NCBI GenBank assembly: GCA_018062705.1
Contig: JAGORQ010000009.1
Coordinates: 1 to 36,493 of the forward strand
DNA: 36,493 nucleotides
Origin: Candidatus Shapirobacteria bacterium
Lineage (GTDB): Bacteria > Patescibacteriota > Microgenomatia > UBA12405
Direction of reading: 5' to 3'
Below the pieces are notes generated by a model, which searched no databases, was not told the origin of the DNA, and saw only the letters and a program-made list of their open reading frames with translations. The position numbers were made by a program, and so were the translations under genes. This document shows, piece by piece, positions 13,690 through 20,652 of this stretch. Position 1 is the stretch's first letter. Every line of letters starts with the position of its first letter.

Positions 13690-13709
13690 TTTGGTAAAAT
13701 AGCAAAAGC

Positions 13710-13780
13710 GCGGGATTAGTTAATCGGTATAACTTCAGTTTTCCAAACTGATATGAGGGGTTCGACTCCCCTATCCCGCT
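13710..13780 (+). tRNA. tRNA-Gly (anticodon TCC)
   Basis: Acceptor GCGGGAT/ATCCCGC with discriminator T. The anticodon stem TCAGT/ACTGA encloses TTTCCAA, anticodon TCC. T arm GGGG-TTCGACT-CCCC. A TAAAAT box lies at 13694-13699. The last base overlaps the stop codon of the convergent gene. Confidence 0.95.
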
Positions 13781-14550
13781 CATTTAAAGCCGATTAATTG
13801 CATAGAGTTCCGTAATATGTTGGCACCTTCAATCATGGCTCCACGATTGATTTCACTCAAAGTACTGAGCAATTGAACTATTTTTGTGTTGGCGTATGTT
13901 CCGACTGCTTCAACAGCAGCACCAGCTTGGGCGGGATAACCAGCTGTGTACAGTAGTGATCCGGCTATTGCCACCACTCGAGCCACCCGAAGCGTTGCAT
14001 CGAGGATGTTATTATCAGGATCTAGTGGCAGAATACCGTTGAGGGCGTCTTCCATTTTTATGGCAATTAAATTTGACTGTTCACGGGTTCCAAAAGGGGT
14101 AAATTGGTTTTGAGTGTCATCGTCTAATACTAAATAGCGTTGACCGTTGTTGGCGAGCAAAATTCCTTTCATGACTAATACATCTCCTGGGATAATTGTT
14201 ACGGGATGTCCATCCTGAGCAAATAATTGGTTGACTTCAATTTGGTCCTTGAGTGGTTCCAATTTGCCGGAAGTAATTTTGTTAAGGAAGTTGGAGATGG
14301 CTTTGGCTACCCCTGGTTCAGTGAGATAGTTTATTTTTTGGACTGGAATTTGCCGAAGACCAACAGCAAAATTGGCCTCTTCCAGTTGATGGAGTTGATC
14401 TTTTTCTTGAACCGACCGATACAACATGTTGGCAAGTAAGTCGCGGAGGTAAGTATCTTGGGGAAGCCAGGCTTGATGGCTCATAATGTCTGTATTGGCA
14501 TATCCTCGAAGGGCACGTCGAAAGACGTTGAGTGGTGTTTCGAGCCCCAT
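13780..14550 (-). CDS. Hypothetical protein, in frame with the upstream lipoprotein gene
   Basis: A 256-residue frame from ATG 14550 (MGLETPLNVF). It has a polar first part, then a region with PVTIIPGDVLVMKGILLANN, and a hydrophobic Ala/Gly-rich end (VARVVAIAGSLLYTAGYPAQ) that may contact a membrane. It lies in exactly the same reading frame as the lipoprotein gene at 14635-15942. The codons between the two (after the TAA: EQLWDNWIPEVTNIIK and so on to the ATG) contain no further stop and read like protein. It is therefore either a separate gene or the second half of a 720-codon gene cut by one TAA. The function is unknown. Confidence 0.6.
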   Translation of the reverse strand: MGLETPLNVFRRALRGYANTDIMSHQAWLPQDTYLRDLLANMLYRSVQEKDQLHQLEEANFAVGLRQIPVQKINYLTEPGVAKAISNFLNKITSGKLEPLKDQIEVNQLFAQDGHPVTIIPGDVLVMKGILLANNGQRYLVLDDDTQNQFTPFGTREQSNLIAIKMEDALNGILPLDPDNNILDATLRVARVVAIAGSLLYTAGYPAQAGAAVEAVGTYANTKIVQLLSTLSEINRGAMIEGANILRNSMQLIGFK

Positions 14551-14634
14551 TTTTCCAATATACGACAGTCCTTTGGCTTGAGCGTCTTTAATTATATTGG
14601 TAACTTCTGGAATCCAATTGTCCCATAGTTGTTC

Positions 14635-15942
14635 TTAATATTGTCCAGGTATAAGCATGTCACGAATGGTCCGACCAAACGGAACTATCATTTTGTTTAG
14701 CGAATCTTTTGGTTGGTATGTCAGTCCTGGTACGAGGCGATCTTCCATTTTGCCGACAAGCTTATTGGGTACCACAAACCATTTGAGAGACCGTGGTGCA
14801 ATTTCACAAATTTCAACAACTCTGTCAGCTGGTAGACCGAATTGGTTGGCTATGTTGACTGCTTCTGGCGTAGCTTTGGTAGTCCAGCCATCTGGTGAAA
14901 ACGACTCCTTCGGTTCGAGGGTCATGAAATCGTGTTGGTAGATATTAAATAATCCATTATCCGGGTGAGATACCAGGAGCTTGCAGGTTTCCTCGGTACC
15001 GGAGGTGGCAATCTCTAGGTCTGTATTTTTTATTCGAGCATAGTAAACTTTTGGTGTGGGCGGAATCAACATAAACTCCTTGTCGATGAATTCTTGCAGG
15101 TAATCACGAACTGATCTGCCACGTAAATCGGTGCCGGCGATGTTTTCCAGTTTTGGAACAAACATTGCCATTATCAGATCACTTTTTATAGCTAACCTTT
15201 CGATGGTTTCACGGTTACCACCGACTTCGTCGAGGGTACCAGCTGATAGAGAAAACCAGATATCCATTAAAGTATCTACGGGTATCGTTTCGGGGATATC
15301 AAAAGCATTTGCGCGAAAGTGGGTTAATTTCTCCCTAAAGAGATTTGCTTTGTTTGGATCGACGAATTGATTGATAATGCTTTCAATAGCTTCTGGAGTA
15401 AGTGTAGGATTGGTGGCGGCTTCTATGAGGCTAACCGCCGCAAATTTTTGGCTGTCCTCCGGCAGATTTGGGTTGAGAAACCCTCCAACCCCCATTAGCT
15501 GTCTCATGATGTTTAGGTGGGCAATGGTACCGGGAAGGAGTTTGCTAATCCACTCATTTTGACCAGTAGTTTGGCTGTATTCTCGATGTTGAACTAGCTT
15601 GACGCTTGCGTATTTTGATAAATTGGCAGAAAAATCATCCACCCGACTGTCTAGAACGGGAATATTTGATCGATTTATTGGGGTTAGATAGTTAGGGTCA
15701 ATAGTGACAATTCTATATTCATCGTTGGGGGTTCCAAATATGGTTTCTCGTGCCTGTCCATTAGCAATAAGTTGATCGATGGTGCCACAAAATTGAAGGT
15801 AATTGTCGGGATCTTCACCTGGTGGTATTTCAACTCTTGATTCGGGTGGGGCACAACCGGTTACTAAAGTCGTAGTTAAAAATGTCAGAGAAGCAACCCC
15901 AACTACTTCAATAGCTTCGTGACGAGTAAACTTTTTGAACAT
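14635..15942 (-). CDS. Predicted lipoprotein, hypothetical
   Basis: A 435-residue exported protein. A basic N-terminus (MFKKFTRHEA) and hydrophobic stretch end in the lipobox LVTGC with Cys 30, so it is probably lipid-anchored. A Pro/Glu-rich linker follows and then a large soluble, mixed alpha/beta part (for example YRIVTIDPNYLTPINRSNIP and PNLPEDSQKFAAVSLIEAA). No catalytic signature is recognised. Its TAA stop at 14635-14637 is followed in frame by the next gene, which may originally have been its C-terminal part. Confidence 0.7.
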   Translation of the reverse strand: MFKKFTRHEAIEVVGVASLTFLTTTLVTGCAPPESRVEIPPGEDPDNYLQFCGTIDQLIANGQARETIFGTPNDEYRIVTIDPNYLTPINRSNIPVLDSRVDDFSANLSKYASVKLVQHREYSQTTGQNEWISKLLPGTIAHLNIMRQLMGVGGFLNPNLPEDSQKFAAVSLIEAATNPTLTPEAIESIINQFVDPNKANLFREKLTHFRANAFDIPETIPVDTLMDIWFSLSAGTLDEVGGNRETIERLAIKSDLIMAMFVPKLENIAGTDLRGRSVRDYLQEFIDKEFMLIPPTPKVYYARIKNTDLEIATSGTEETCKLLVSHPDNGLFNIYQHDFMTLEPKESFSPDGWTTKATPEAVNIANQFGLPADRVVEICEIAPRSLKWFVVPNKLVGKMEDRLVPGLTYQPKDSLNKMIVPFGRTIRDMLIPGQY

Positions 15943-16027
15943 AAATGTAACTAATGTTGCCCTGTAGTATCATACTCTATGATAAATAATACAAATTATT
16001 GTTAGCTGGGTGATGTAAAATGGTAGT

Positions 16028-16381
16028 GTGAACACGCAAATGACGGTTGAAGAATATTTGGAACAGTTTCCAGCAGATATTGGAAGAATATTGAAGCAAA
16101 TTAGAAGTTTAATTAAAAAACTATCAGCGGAGGCAGAGGAATCGATTGGTTATGGCATGCCGGCGTATAAACTGAAGGGTAAACCGTTGGTGTATTTTGC
16201 GGCTTTTAAAAAACATGTCGGTCTGTACCCGACACCGTCAGGGATAAAAGAATTTGAGAAAGAATTGGCTAATTATAAAAGTGCCAAAGGTTCGGTGCAA
16301 TTTCCTCTAGACAAACCAATCCCTTACGATTTAATTGAAAAAATAATTAGGTTTAGGGTAAACGAGAACGTAGGGCTTTGA
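16028..16381 (+). CDS. DUF1801 (YdhG-like) family protein
   Basis: A small soluble protein of about 117 residues with the DUF1801 pattern: VEEYLEQFPADIGRILKQIR, the motif EESIGYGMPAYKLKGKPLVY, FAAFKKHVGLYPTPSGI, and KGSVQFPLDKPIP near the end. Members are compact one-domain proteins, one linked to iron handling in Bacillus (frataxin-like Fra/YdhG), but their role here is open. The start is the GTG at 16028, or ATG 16040 (MTVEEY); a TAAAAT box at about 16016-16021 favours the GTG. It overlaps the convergent glycosyltransferase gene by 29 bases at its 3' end. Confidence 0.85.
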   Translation: MNTQMTVEEYLEQFPADIGRILKQIRSLIKKLSAEAEESIGYGMPAYKLKGKPLVYFAAFKKHVGLYPTPSGIKEFEKELANYKSAKGSVQFPLDKPIPYDLIEKIIRFRVNENVGL

Positions 16382-17909
16382 CTTTGTCATCAGCAATCTT
16401 TTTGAGTGGATTGGTTTTGTAGGCGACAAAAGCAATTTTATTATCAGGGTATTTTATTTCCCAAATCTTGGTCAAAAAATGCTCCTTGGCTTGAGAGTCG
16501 GAAATGGTGAGTGAATCCCCGACTATGACTAAATCTTGGTAAATATCTTTTTCCCAATTTATTGGATGGATGGAAATATTGTTGAGGGTGTAGTTGCCAT
16601 TGTATGGTGGGTTACGGTAATAATTTTTGACAAAATTAGTTGAAAAGTTTGACTGAAACTGGGCAGGCGGGTATTGAAGGGCATATAAAAATGACATGTA
16701 GGTGGCTGGGTTCCTGGTATTGTCAAAAACATAGAAGGTGTTGGGGTTTTGTTGGGAAATAGAAGCAACTTGATCGTAACCATAACTCCACCAGTAAGCG
16801 CGATTAATTGGGAAAAAAACAAAGTAGGAGCGCCACAACATAACAAGGGAAAAAATAAATAGGAAAGGAAAAAATATTTTTGGAATTGGTTTTAAGCCAA
16901 GAGAAATAATGAAGAAGATGGGAAAAATAAGTGGTATGGCCCGCTGGATGGAAATAAAGTGGCCCGAGAAGGCACCGGGGACTGGTGATAATAGAAAAAG
17001 GATGATTATAAATTTGCCCCAATCGGTTTTTTTTATTTTGTATAGCTGATATAGACCGATAAAAAAAGGAATTATTAACCAAGAATATAAAAGCGGAATT
17101 TCGGGAAGGGTGTGCTGAAGATTAATATCTGGTGATGGCCCAAAAATAAATTTTGGAGAAATATAGGTAAAATATTGGGAGATAAAGTCACTAAGAATAA
17201 AGGTGGTATTTTTGACCCAGAAGGCGGGGGTAAACAGTAGAATGAGGTTGGGAATTTGGCTAACAAGAAGTATTGTCGAGCCGATTATTATTTTTATGAA
17301 ATTGGTCTTGATAAATATTTGCCGATAAAAAACTATTGAGGTGACAACCAAAAAAATTGGCACCAAGTAGCGCTCTGGGTGGGCGACATAGGTAGAAAGT
17401 GAAAGTAAAAATAATCCGAGATAAGAAATTTTCGAGTGAACAAATTTTTGGTAAAAAAGATAAACACCTAAATAGAAGATGGTATAGCCGGCAGTAACTT
17501 CGTAGCCCAGCCGGGCATTGAAAACTACCCAAGGACAGATAGCAAAAAGGAGGGAGGTATATAAATTGTGGGTAAAAAGATAAATTAAGATAATACCAAC
17601 TAAAGTGAAAACTATGGATGGTAGGCGTAAGTAAAATGTATTGAGACCAAATATTTTAATAAGCGGAGCAACCAGGTAAACGTAAAGTGGTGGGGTGTAG
17701 GCACCAAAAAAGCGGAAAGCTATGGGGGCAGTTTGGCCATACTCGTCTTTGCCGGTAGTGGCAATAGAGTAGGCATTGTAACCAATGGTGGCTTCATCGG
17801 AATAGGTGCCAGATGGAATGGAGGCTAGTTTATATAAATAAATAAAACTGGCAAAAAATAGAATTAAAAATAAATAGAGGTAGTTAATTTTTGAGCCGAT
17901 AGATGCCAT
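16353..17909 (-). CDS. Membrane glycosyltransferase, GT-C fold (PMT/ArnT-like)
   Basis: A 518-residue integral membrane protein with about 10-11 hydrophobic helices and a soluble C-terminal domain. After the first helix comes the loop SIPSGTYSDEATIGYNAYSI; the Asp-Glu pair there is the usual catalytic acidic site of lipid-phosphate-sugar dependent GT-C enzymes. GAYTPPLYVYLVAP and LRLPSIVFTLVGI are also typical of the PMT/ArnT group. It probably moves a sugar from a polyprenyl phosphate donor to a surface acceptor. The upstream membrane gene overlaps its start by 26 bases, so they are coexpressed. The C-terminal domain (FYVFDNTRNPATYMSFLYAL) faces outside. Confidence 0.82.
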   Translation of the reverse strand: MASIGSKINYLYLFLILFFASFIYLYKLASIPSGTYSDEATIGYNAYSIATTGKDEYGQTAPIAFRFFGAYTPPLYVYLVAPLIKIFGLNTFYLRLPSIVFTLVGIILIYLFTHNLYTSLLFAICPWVVFNARLGYEVTAGYTIFYLGVYLFYQKFVHSKISYLGLFLLSLSTYVAHPERYLVPIFLVVTSIVFYRQIFIKTNFIKIIIGSTILLVSQIPNLILLFTPAFWVKNTTFILSDFISQYFTYISPKFIFGPSPDINLQHTLPEIPLLYSWLIIPFFIGLYQLYKIKKTDWGKFIIILFLLSPVPGAFSGHFISIQRAIPLIFPIFFIISLGLKPIPKIFFPFLFIFSLVMLWRSYFVFFPINRAYWWSYGYDQVASISQQNPNTFYVFDNTRNPATYMSFLYALQYPPAQFQSNFSTNFVKNYYRNPPYNGNYTLNNISIHPINWEKDIYQDLVIVGDSLTISDSQAKEHFLTKIWEIKYPDNKIAFVAYKTNPLKKIADDKVKALRSRLP

Positions 17910-18351
17910 AAAAAATACAAAGAGTAATTGATGGATAAAGACAAGCTGGGCCGACAGTAGATTGGTGGCCTATAAAAGTCAGCAAAATTATGGGGATGGA
18001 GAATGTAATTAAAAGCTTTGGATTGTTTGAATTGATTATTTTGAATAAGCCATATAAAAATAGAGGCAGGAAAATTGGCCAGTAGTATTCCTGGAATATA
18101 GTATTAATGTCAAATACGTCAATGAAGTTGGTTTGTAGTTTGGACAATATTACTGATTCGGGTCTAGCTTCAATAATGTGGGCCAAACGGTAAGTGGCGG
18201 GTGGGTATTGATTCATTCGGTCGAGTTGGTGGACTAACTCCATTTCGTTGAGTTGGTGAAAATTGGTCGGGGTGGTGTGCCGGTATTGATAAGCACAACT
18301 GCCGAGGGTAATTAGTAAAAAAGTAGTGACAAGCCATGATTGGTGCATCAT
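17884..18351 (-). CDS. Membrane protein, hypothetical, coupled to the glycosyltransferase
   Basis: A protein of about 155 residues: an N-terminal hydrophobic segment (VTTFLLITLGSCAY), a polar external loop (about 90 residues, with MNQYPPATYRLAHIIEARPE), then three hydrophobic stretches (YWPIFLPLFLYGLFKII, LLITFSIPIILLTFI, ITLCIFYGIYRL). The start MMHQSW at 18351 has a TATTAT box 4 bases upstream; a TTG at 18366 is less likely. It looks like the C-terminal part of PMT-type proteins (periplasmic loop plus terminal helices), so it could be the relic of a duplicated glycosyltransferase rather than an independent gene. Confidence 0.6.
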   Translation of the reverse strand: MMHQSWLVTTFLLITLGSCAYQYRHTTPTNFHQLNEMELVHQLDRMNQYPPATYRLAHIIEARPESVILSKLQTNFIDVFDINTIFQEYYWPIFLPLFLYGLFKIINSNNPKLLITFSIPIILLTFIGHQSTVGPACLYPSITLCIFYGIYRLKN

Positions 18352-18372
18352 TGGTATAATACACAAGGTTTT

Positions 18373-18388
18373 GCCGCCATGGTGAAAT
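18373..18388 (+). pseudogene. tRNA-Leu 5' fragment (duplicate of 18510-18525)
   Basis: GTTTTGCCGCCATGGTGAAA with its flanking T at 18368-18388 is repeated exactly at 18505-18525, where it forms the start of the intact tRNA-Leu(CAG). The copies enclose a GIY-YIG remnant. Confidence 0.85.
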
Positions 18389-18390
18389 AA

Positions 18391-18522
18391 AACCTTCTTC
18401 CTTTTGGTATTGTGTTTGTTCAGATTTGTAATAGTTATACTGAAGCCAGGAAATTAGAAAAATATTTAAAATCTGGAAGTGGACGTGAGATAATACATGA
18501 GATAGTTTTGCCGCCATGGTGA
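18391..18522 (+). pseudogene. GIY-YIG nuclease remnant (C-terminal end) between tRNA-Leu copies
   Basis: The frame reads NLLPFGIVFVQICNSYTEAR then KLEKYLKSGSGREIIHEIV and ends with LPPW-stop. EAR..EKYLKSGSGRE is the usual last helix of small GIY-YIG proteins and contains the metal-binding Glu. The N-terminal GIY and YIG strands are gone; the frame begins right after a TAA. The last residues and the TGA stop are encoded by the first bases of tRNA-Leu(CAG) (GCCGCCATGGTGA), the same joint as in the tRNA-Lys array. Confidence 0.75.
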
Positions 18523-18591
18523 AATTGGTATACACGTACGTTTCAGAAGCGTATGCCGTAAGGCGTGGAAGTTCGAGTCTTCTTGGCGGCA
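18510..18591 (+). tRNA. tRNA-Leu (anticodon CAG)
   Basis: Class II tRNA with acceptor GCCGCCA/TGGCGGC and discriminator A. The anticodon stem TACGT/GCGTA (one T-G pair) encloses TTCAGAA, anticodon CAG. The long variable arm contains ATGCCGTAAGGCGT, as in the Leu(TAG) gene. No CCA. Confidence 0.95.
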
Positions 18592-18594
18592 CTG

Positions 18595-19764
18595 GTGATT
18601 TATTTTGTTCTAATATCGACACTGTTATTGTGGCTATGCTTGGGTATTTTTTCGTATCTATGGGTAAACAAGGCGATAATAACCATGTTGGTTCCAGCAC
18701 ACCACAGTTTTGGTTTTATGCTGGATGTGGCCGATTGGGCAGTAGCTAACCGAGAGTCGTTGTGGCTAGTTTGGCCAATATTGGTGGTATTTCTAGCTGG
18801 TCTTCAAGTCTGGTGGTTATTGAGGGCAGATAAAAACTTGCTTACTAAAAAAGTTTGGTGGTTAATAGCAATAGTTGAGCTAGTGGCTTGTTTGGGATAT
18901 CCATTTATTTCAGACGATATTTTTAGTTATTTATATTCTGGCAAGATGGTGGTTGATTACAAAGTTAATCCGTATGTAGTCATGCCTAAGGAGTTTTTTG
19001 GAAAAGACCAGTGGTTATTTTTTGTTAAAAATGTGGATAATGTGTATTATAAATTACATAATATTCCGATAACCTATTATTACGGGCCAGTGTTTTTGGG
19101 ATATACAAGTTTGTTTGTAAAAATTGTCGGAGGTGGTAAATTTTTGGGATTATTTTTTGGTTGGAAATTGTTAAATTGGTGGTGGTTTTTGCTGACGGGG
19201 TGGTTGCTAATGAAAATTGTGGAAAAAAAGAACACGGTCTTGGCTATTTGGTTTTTTAATCCCCTACTGCAGTTTGAATTGTTGGTTAACAATCATAACG
19301 ACCTGTTGATGATTTGTGTGTTTTTGATGACTTTTATTGTAAGTCAAAAAAATAGGCTGTGGACCGGAGTGTTGTTGGGCTTGTCAGTATTGATAAAGTT
19401 TGTGACAGTGTTGGGGGTGCCGTTATATTTTTTGAACGAGAAATGGCGCCGTCAGGGATTTAAATTAATGGGGTTTGCGATCTTGTTGTTAAATGCGGTC
19501 AAACCACTTCACCTGTGGTATTACAGTTGGATTTATTTGTTTTTCCCTATTGGTGGGTTGAAGAAAAGTAGTTGGGCAATTATCTTTTTGGGTCAAATGT
19601 TGATGATGTTAAATTATTCTGGCTACATTAAGTATGGGAGATGGACCGGGGCACCGTTTTTGCCGTCAATGGAGACAGTTAGGTGGATACTGTTGGTGTT
19701 GGTAATTTTTTGGGAATACAAACGATTTTTGAAAATAAATCTGTTAAAATACAAATACTTCTAG
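18595..19764 (+). CDS. Multi-pass membrane glycosyltransferase (GT-C, mannosyltransferase-like)
   Basis: About 389 residues with about ten transmembrane helices. The hallmark is SDDIFSYLYSGKMVVDYKVN after the third helix, a GT-C motif seen in polyprenyl-phosphate-mannose-dependent mannosyltransferases (MptA/B- and GT87-like), with NPYVVMP following and YYYGPVFLGYTSLF further on. FNPLLQFELLVNNHNDLLM is a second family-like loop. The frame is open from inside the tRNA-Leu gene; GTG 18595, four bases after the tRNA, is the earliest start outside it. It may share a transcript with the tRNA. Together with the gene at 16353 it points to cell-surface glycan synthesis. Confidence 0.8.
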   Translation: MIYFVLISTLLLWLCLGIFSYLWVNKAIITMLVPAHHSFGFMLDVADWAVANRESLWLVWPILVVFLAGLQVWWLLRADKNLLTKKVWWLIAIVELVACLGYPFISDDIFSYLYSGKMVVDYKVNPYVVMPKEFFGKDQWLFFVKNVDNVYYKLHNIPITYYYGPVFLGYTSLFVKIVGGGKFLGLFFGWKLLNWWWFLLTGWLLMKIVEKKNTVLAIWFFNPLLQFELLVNNHNDLLMICVFLMTFIVSQKNRLWTGVLLGLSVLIKFVTVLGVPLYFLNEKWRRQGFKLMGFAILLLNAVKPLHLWYYSWIYLFFPIGGLKKSSWAIIFLGQMLMMLNYSGYIKYGRWTGAPFLPSMETVRWILLVLVIFWEYKRFLKINLLKYKYF

Positions 19765-19777
19765 TCCGCCTGTGGCG
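19763..19777. repeat. Palindrome of TCCGCC type before tRNA-Phe
   Basis: AGTCCGCCTGTGGCGAGACA contains TCCGCCTGTGGCG, nearly the same hairpin as 5215-5229 (TCCGCCTGTGGCGGA) in the tRNA-Lys array. It stands seven bases before the tRNA-Phe gene. Confidence 0.6.
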
Positions 19778-19783
19778 AGACAA

Positions 19784-19856
19784 GCCGAAGTAGCCAAGAT
19801 GGTCACGGCACTGGTCTGAAAAACCTGGGATGTTGGTTCGAGTCCAACCTTCGGCA
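19784..19856 (+). tRNA. tRNA-Phe (anticodon GAA)
   Basis: Acceptor GCCGAAG/CTTCGGC, discriminator A, T arm GTTGG-TTCGAGT-CCAAC. The anticodon arm CTGGT-CTGAAAA-ACCTG has one T-T mismatch; the loop gives anticodon GAA. The D arm is irregular with a three-pair stem. No CCA. Confidence 0.85.
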
Positions 19857-19952
19857 CAGAATTAATTAATAATTAATAATTACTAATTAAGAATTAAAAA
19901 AAATAATTCTTGATTTATAATAATTAAGTTTTTGATTAGTTTTTAACAATTT

Positions 19953-20106
19953 GCGAGAGTAGCTCAATTGGTTAGGCGCCCCGCTAAGCGGGGAGGTCGC
20001 AGTTTAAGCTATGATCGTTTTAACAATTTGCGAGAGTAGCTCAATTGGTTAGGCGCCCCGCTAAGCGGGGAGGTCGCAGTTTAAGCTATGATCGTTTTAA
20101 CAATTT
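19953..20106 (+). repeat. Two tandem 77-bp units with tRNA-Gly 5' part and hairpin
   Basis: Identical units start at 19953 and 20030; the intact tRNA-Gly starts one unit later at 20107. Each begins GCGAGAGTAGCTCAATTGGT like the tRNA, then carries the hairpin CCCCGCTAAGCGGGG where the anticodon arm should be, then AGGTCGC and a degenerate T-arm region. It ends TTTTAACAATTT, also the leader of the first unit. No 3' acceptor strand exists. Confidence 0.95.
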
Positions 20107-20179
20107 GCGAGAGTAGCTCAATTGGTGGAGCGTCTCCTTGCCAAGGAGAAGGTCGCGGGTTCGAGTCCCGTCTCTCGCT
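20107..20179 (+). tRNA. tRNA-Gly (anticodon GCC)
   Basis: Acceptor GCGAGAG/CTCTCGC, discriminator T, anticodon stem TCTCC/GGAGA with loop TTGCCAA (anticodon GCC), T arm GCGGG-TTCGAGT-CCCGT. It is the only full copy in a row of partial ones. The next gene's ATG is three bases after its end. Confidence 0.95.
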
Positions 20180-20181
20180 CA

Positions 20182-20433
20182 ATGTACTTTGTGTATGTGT
20201 TGCAAAGTTTAAATACCGGAAAGTATTACATAGGATTTACTGAAAATATTCAAAGAAGATTTCTAGAACATCAAAGTGGTAATTCGGTATTTGACCGAAC
20301 ATATGGACCTTTTTCCTTGGTACTTACCGAAAAATATTCGGATAAAAAGCTGGCGATGAAACGGGAGAAACAAATTAAAAGCTATAAAGGTGGAAACAGT
20401 TTTAAAGTGTTGATTGGTGGAGTGCCCCGCTAA
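20182..20433 (+). CDS. GIY-YIG nuclease family protein directly after tRNA-Gly
   Basis: An 83-residue single-domain GIY-YIG endonuclease: YFVYVLQSLNTGKYYIGFTE (VYV and YIG), NIQRRFLEHQ with the conserved Arg and His, and MKREKQIKSYKGG with the metal Glu. The start ATG is three bases after the tRNA-Gly 3' end. The frame also runs backward through the tRNA, but those codons are not protein-like. The last codons (Gly-Gly-Val-Pro-Arg-stop) lie in a second, hairpin-bearing copy of the tRNA middle part (GGTGGAGTGCCCCGCTAA). So both ends join tRNA sequence. The frame is intact and no helper gene is nearby. Insertion into the tRNA gene followed by repeat-driven duplication is the likely origin. Confidence 0.9.
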   Translation: MYFVYVLQSLNTGKYYIGFTENIQRRFLEHQSGNSVFDRTYGPFSLVLTEKYSDKKLAMKREKQIKSYKGGNSFKVLIGGVPR

Positions 20434-20469
20434 GCGGGGAGGTCGCGGGTTCGAGTCCCGTCTCTCGCT
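20413..20469 (+). pseudogene. tRNA-Gly 3' part with hairpin in place of anticodon arm
   Basis: From the D loop (ATTGGTGGAG) on, the sequence matches tRNA-Gly(GCC), except that the anticodon arm is CCCCGCTAAGCGGGG. The variable loop, T arm and 3' acceptor strand (CTCTCGCT) are intact. The 5' acceptor strand is missing. It overlaps the end of the GIY-YIG gene. Confidence 0.9.
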
Positions 20470-20471
20470 CA

Positions 20472-20609
20472 ATGTACTTTGTGTATGTGTTGCAAAGTTT
20501 AAATACCGGAAAGTATTACATAGGATTTACTGAAAATATTCAAAGAAGATTTCTATAACATCAAAGTGGTAATCACTTTAAGTTATTGATTGGTGGAGCG
20601 CCCCGCTAA
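20472..20609 (+). pseudogene. Deleted and nonsense-mutated copy of the tRNA-Gly GIY-YIG gene
   Basis: The first 84 bases are the same as in the gene at 20182, starting MYFVYVLQSLNTGKYYIGFT. At codon 29 GAA has become TAA (20556-20558). About 110 bases of the centre, including the metal-binding Glu, are deleted in frame, and the end again reads LLIGGAPR-stop inside a tRNA-derived hairpin. It is a non-coding deletion derivative with both ends kept. Confidence 0.9.
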
Positions 20610-20627
20610 GCGGGGAGGTCGCGGGTT
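20589..20627 (+). pseudogene. Third hairpin-bearing tRNA-Gly fragment
   Basis: ATTGGTGGAGCG, then CCCCGCTAAGCGGGG, then AGGTCGCGGGTT of the T arm; the match to tRNA-Gly is lost at 20628. It marks the right border of the array, 25 bases before the lipoprotein gene's stop. Confidence 0.85.
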
Positions 20628-20652
20628 GTTGCTTGTCTAACGCTTAGAATAT

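Noticed and set aside
12614-14637. Alternative genetic code with TAA as a sense codon
   Set aside because: TAA is the normal stop of many clear genes here (for example rsmI relatives, EF-P neighbours, epimerase, GIY-YIG genes). Two in-frame TAA codons are better explained by mutation or error.
20122-20181. N-terminal extension of the GIY-YIG gene through tRNA-Gly
   Set aside because: The extension (AGSSPVSRS type) is tRNA read-through; the GIY motif starts right after ATG 20182.
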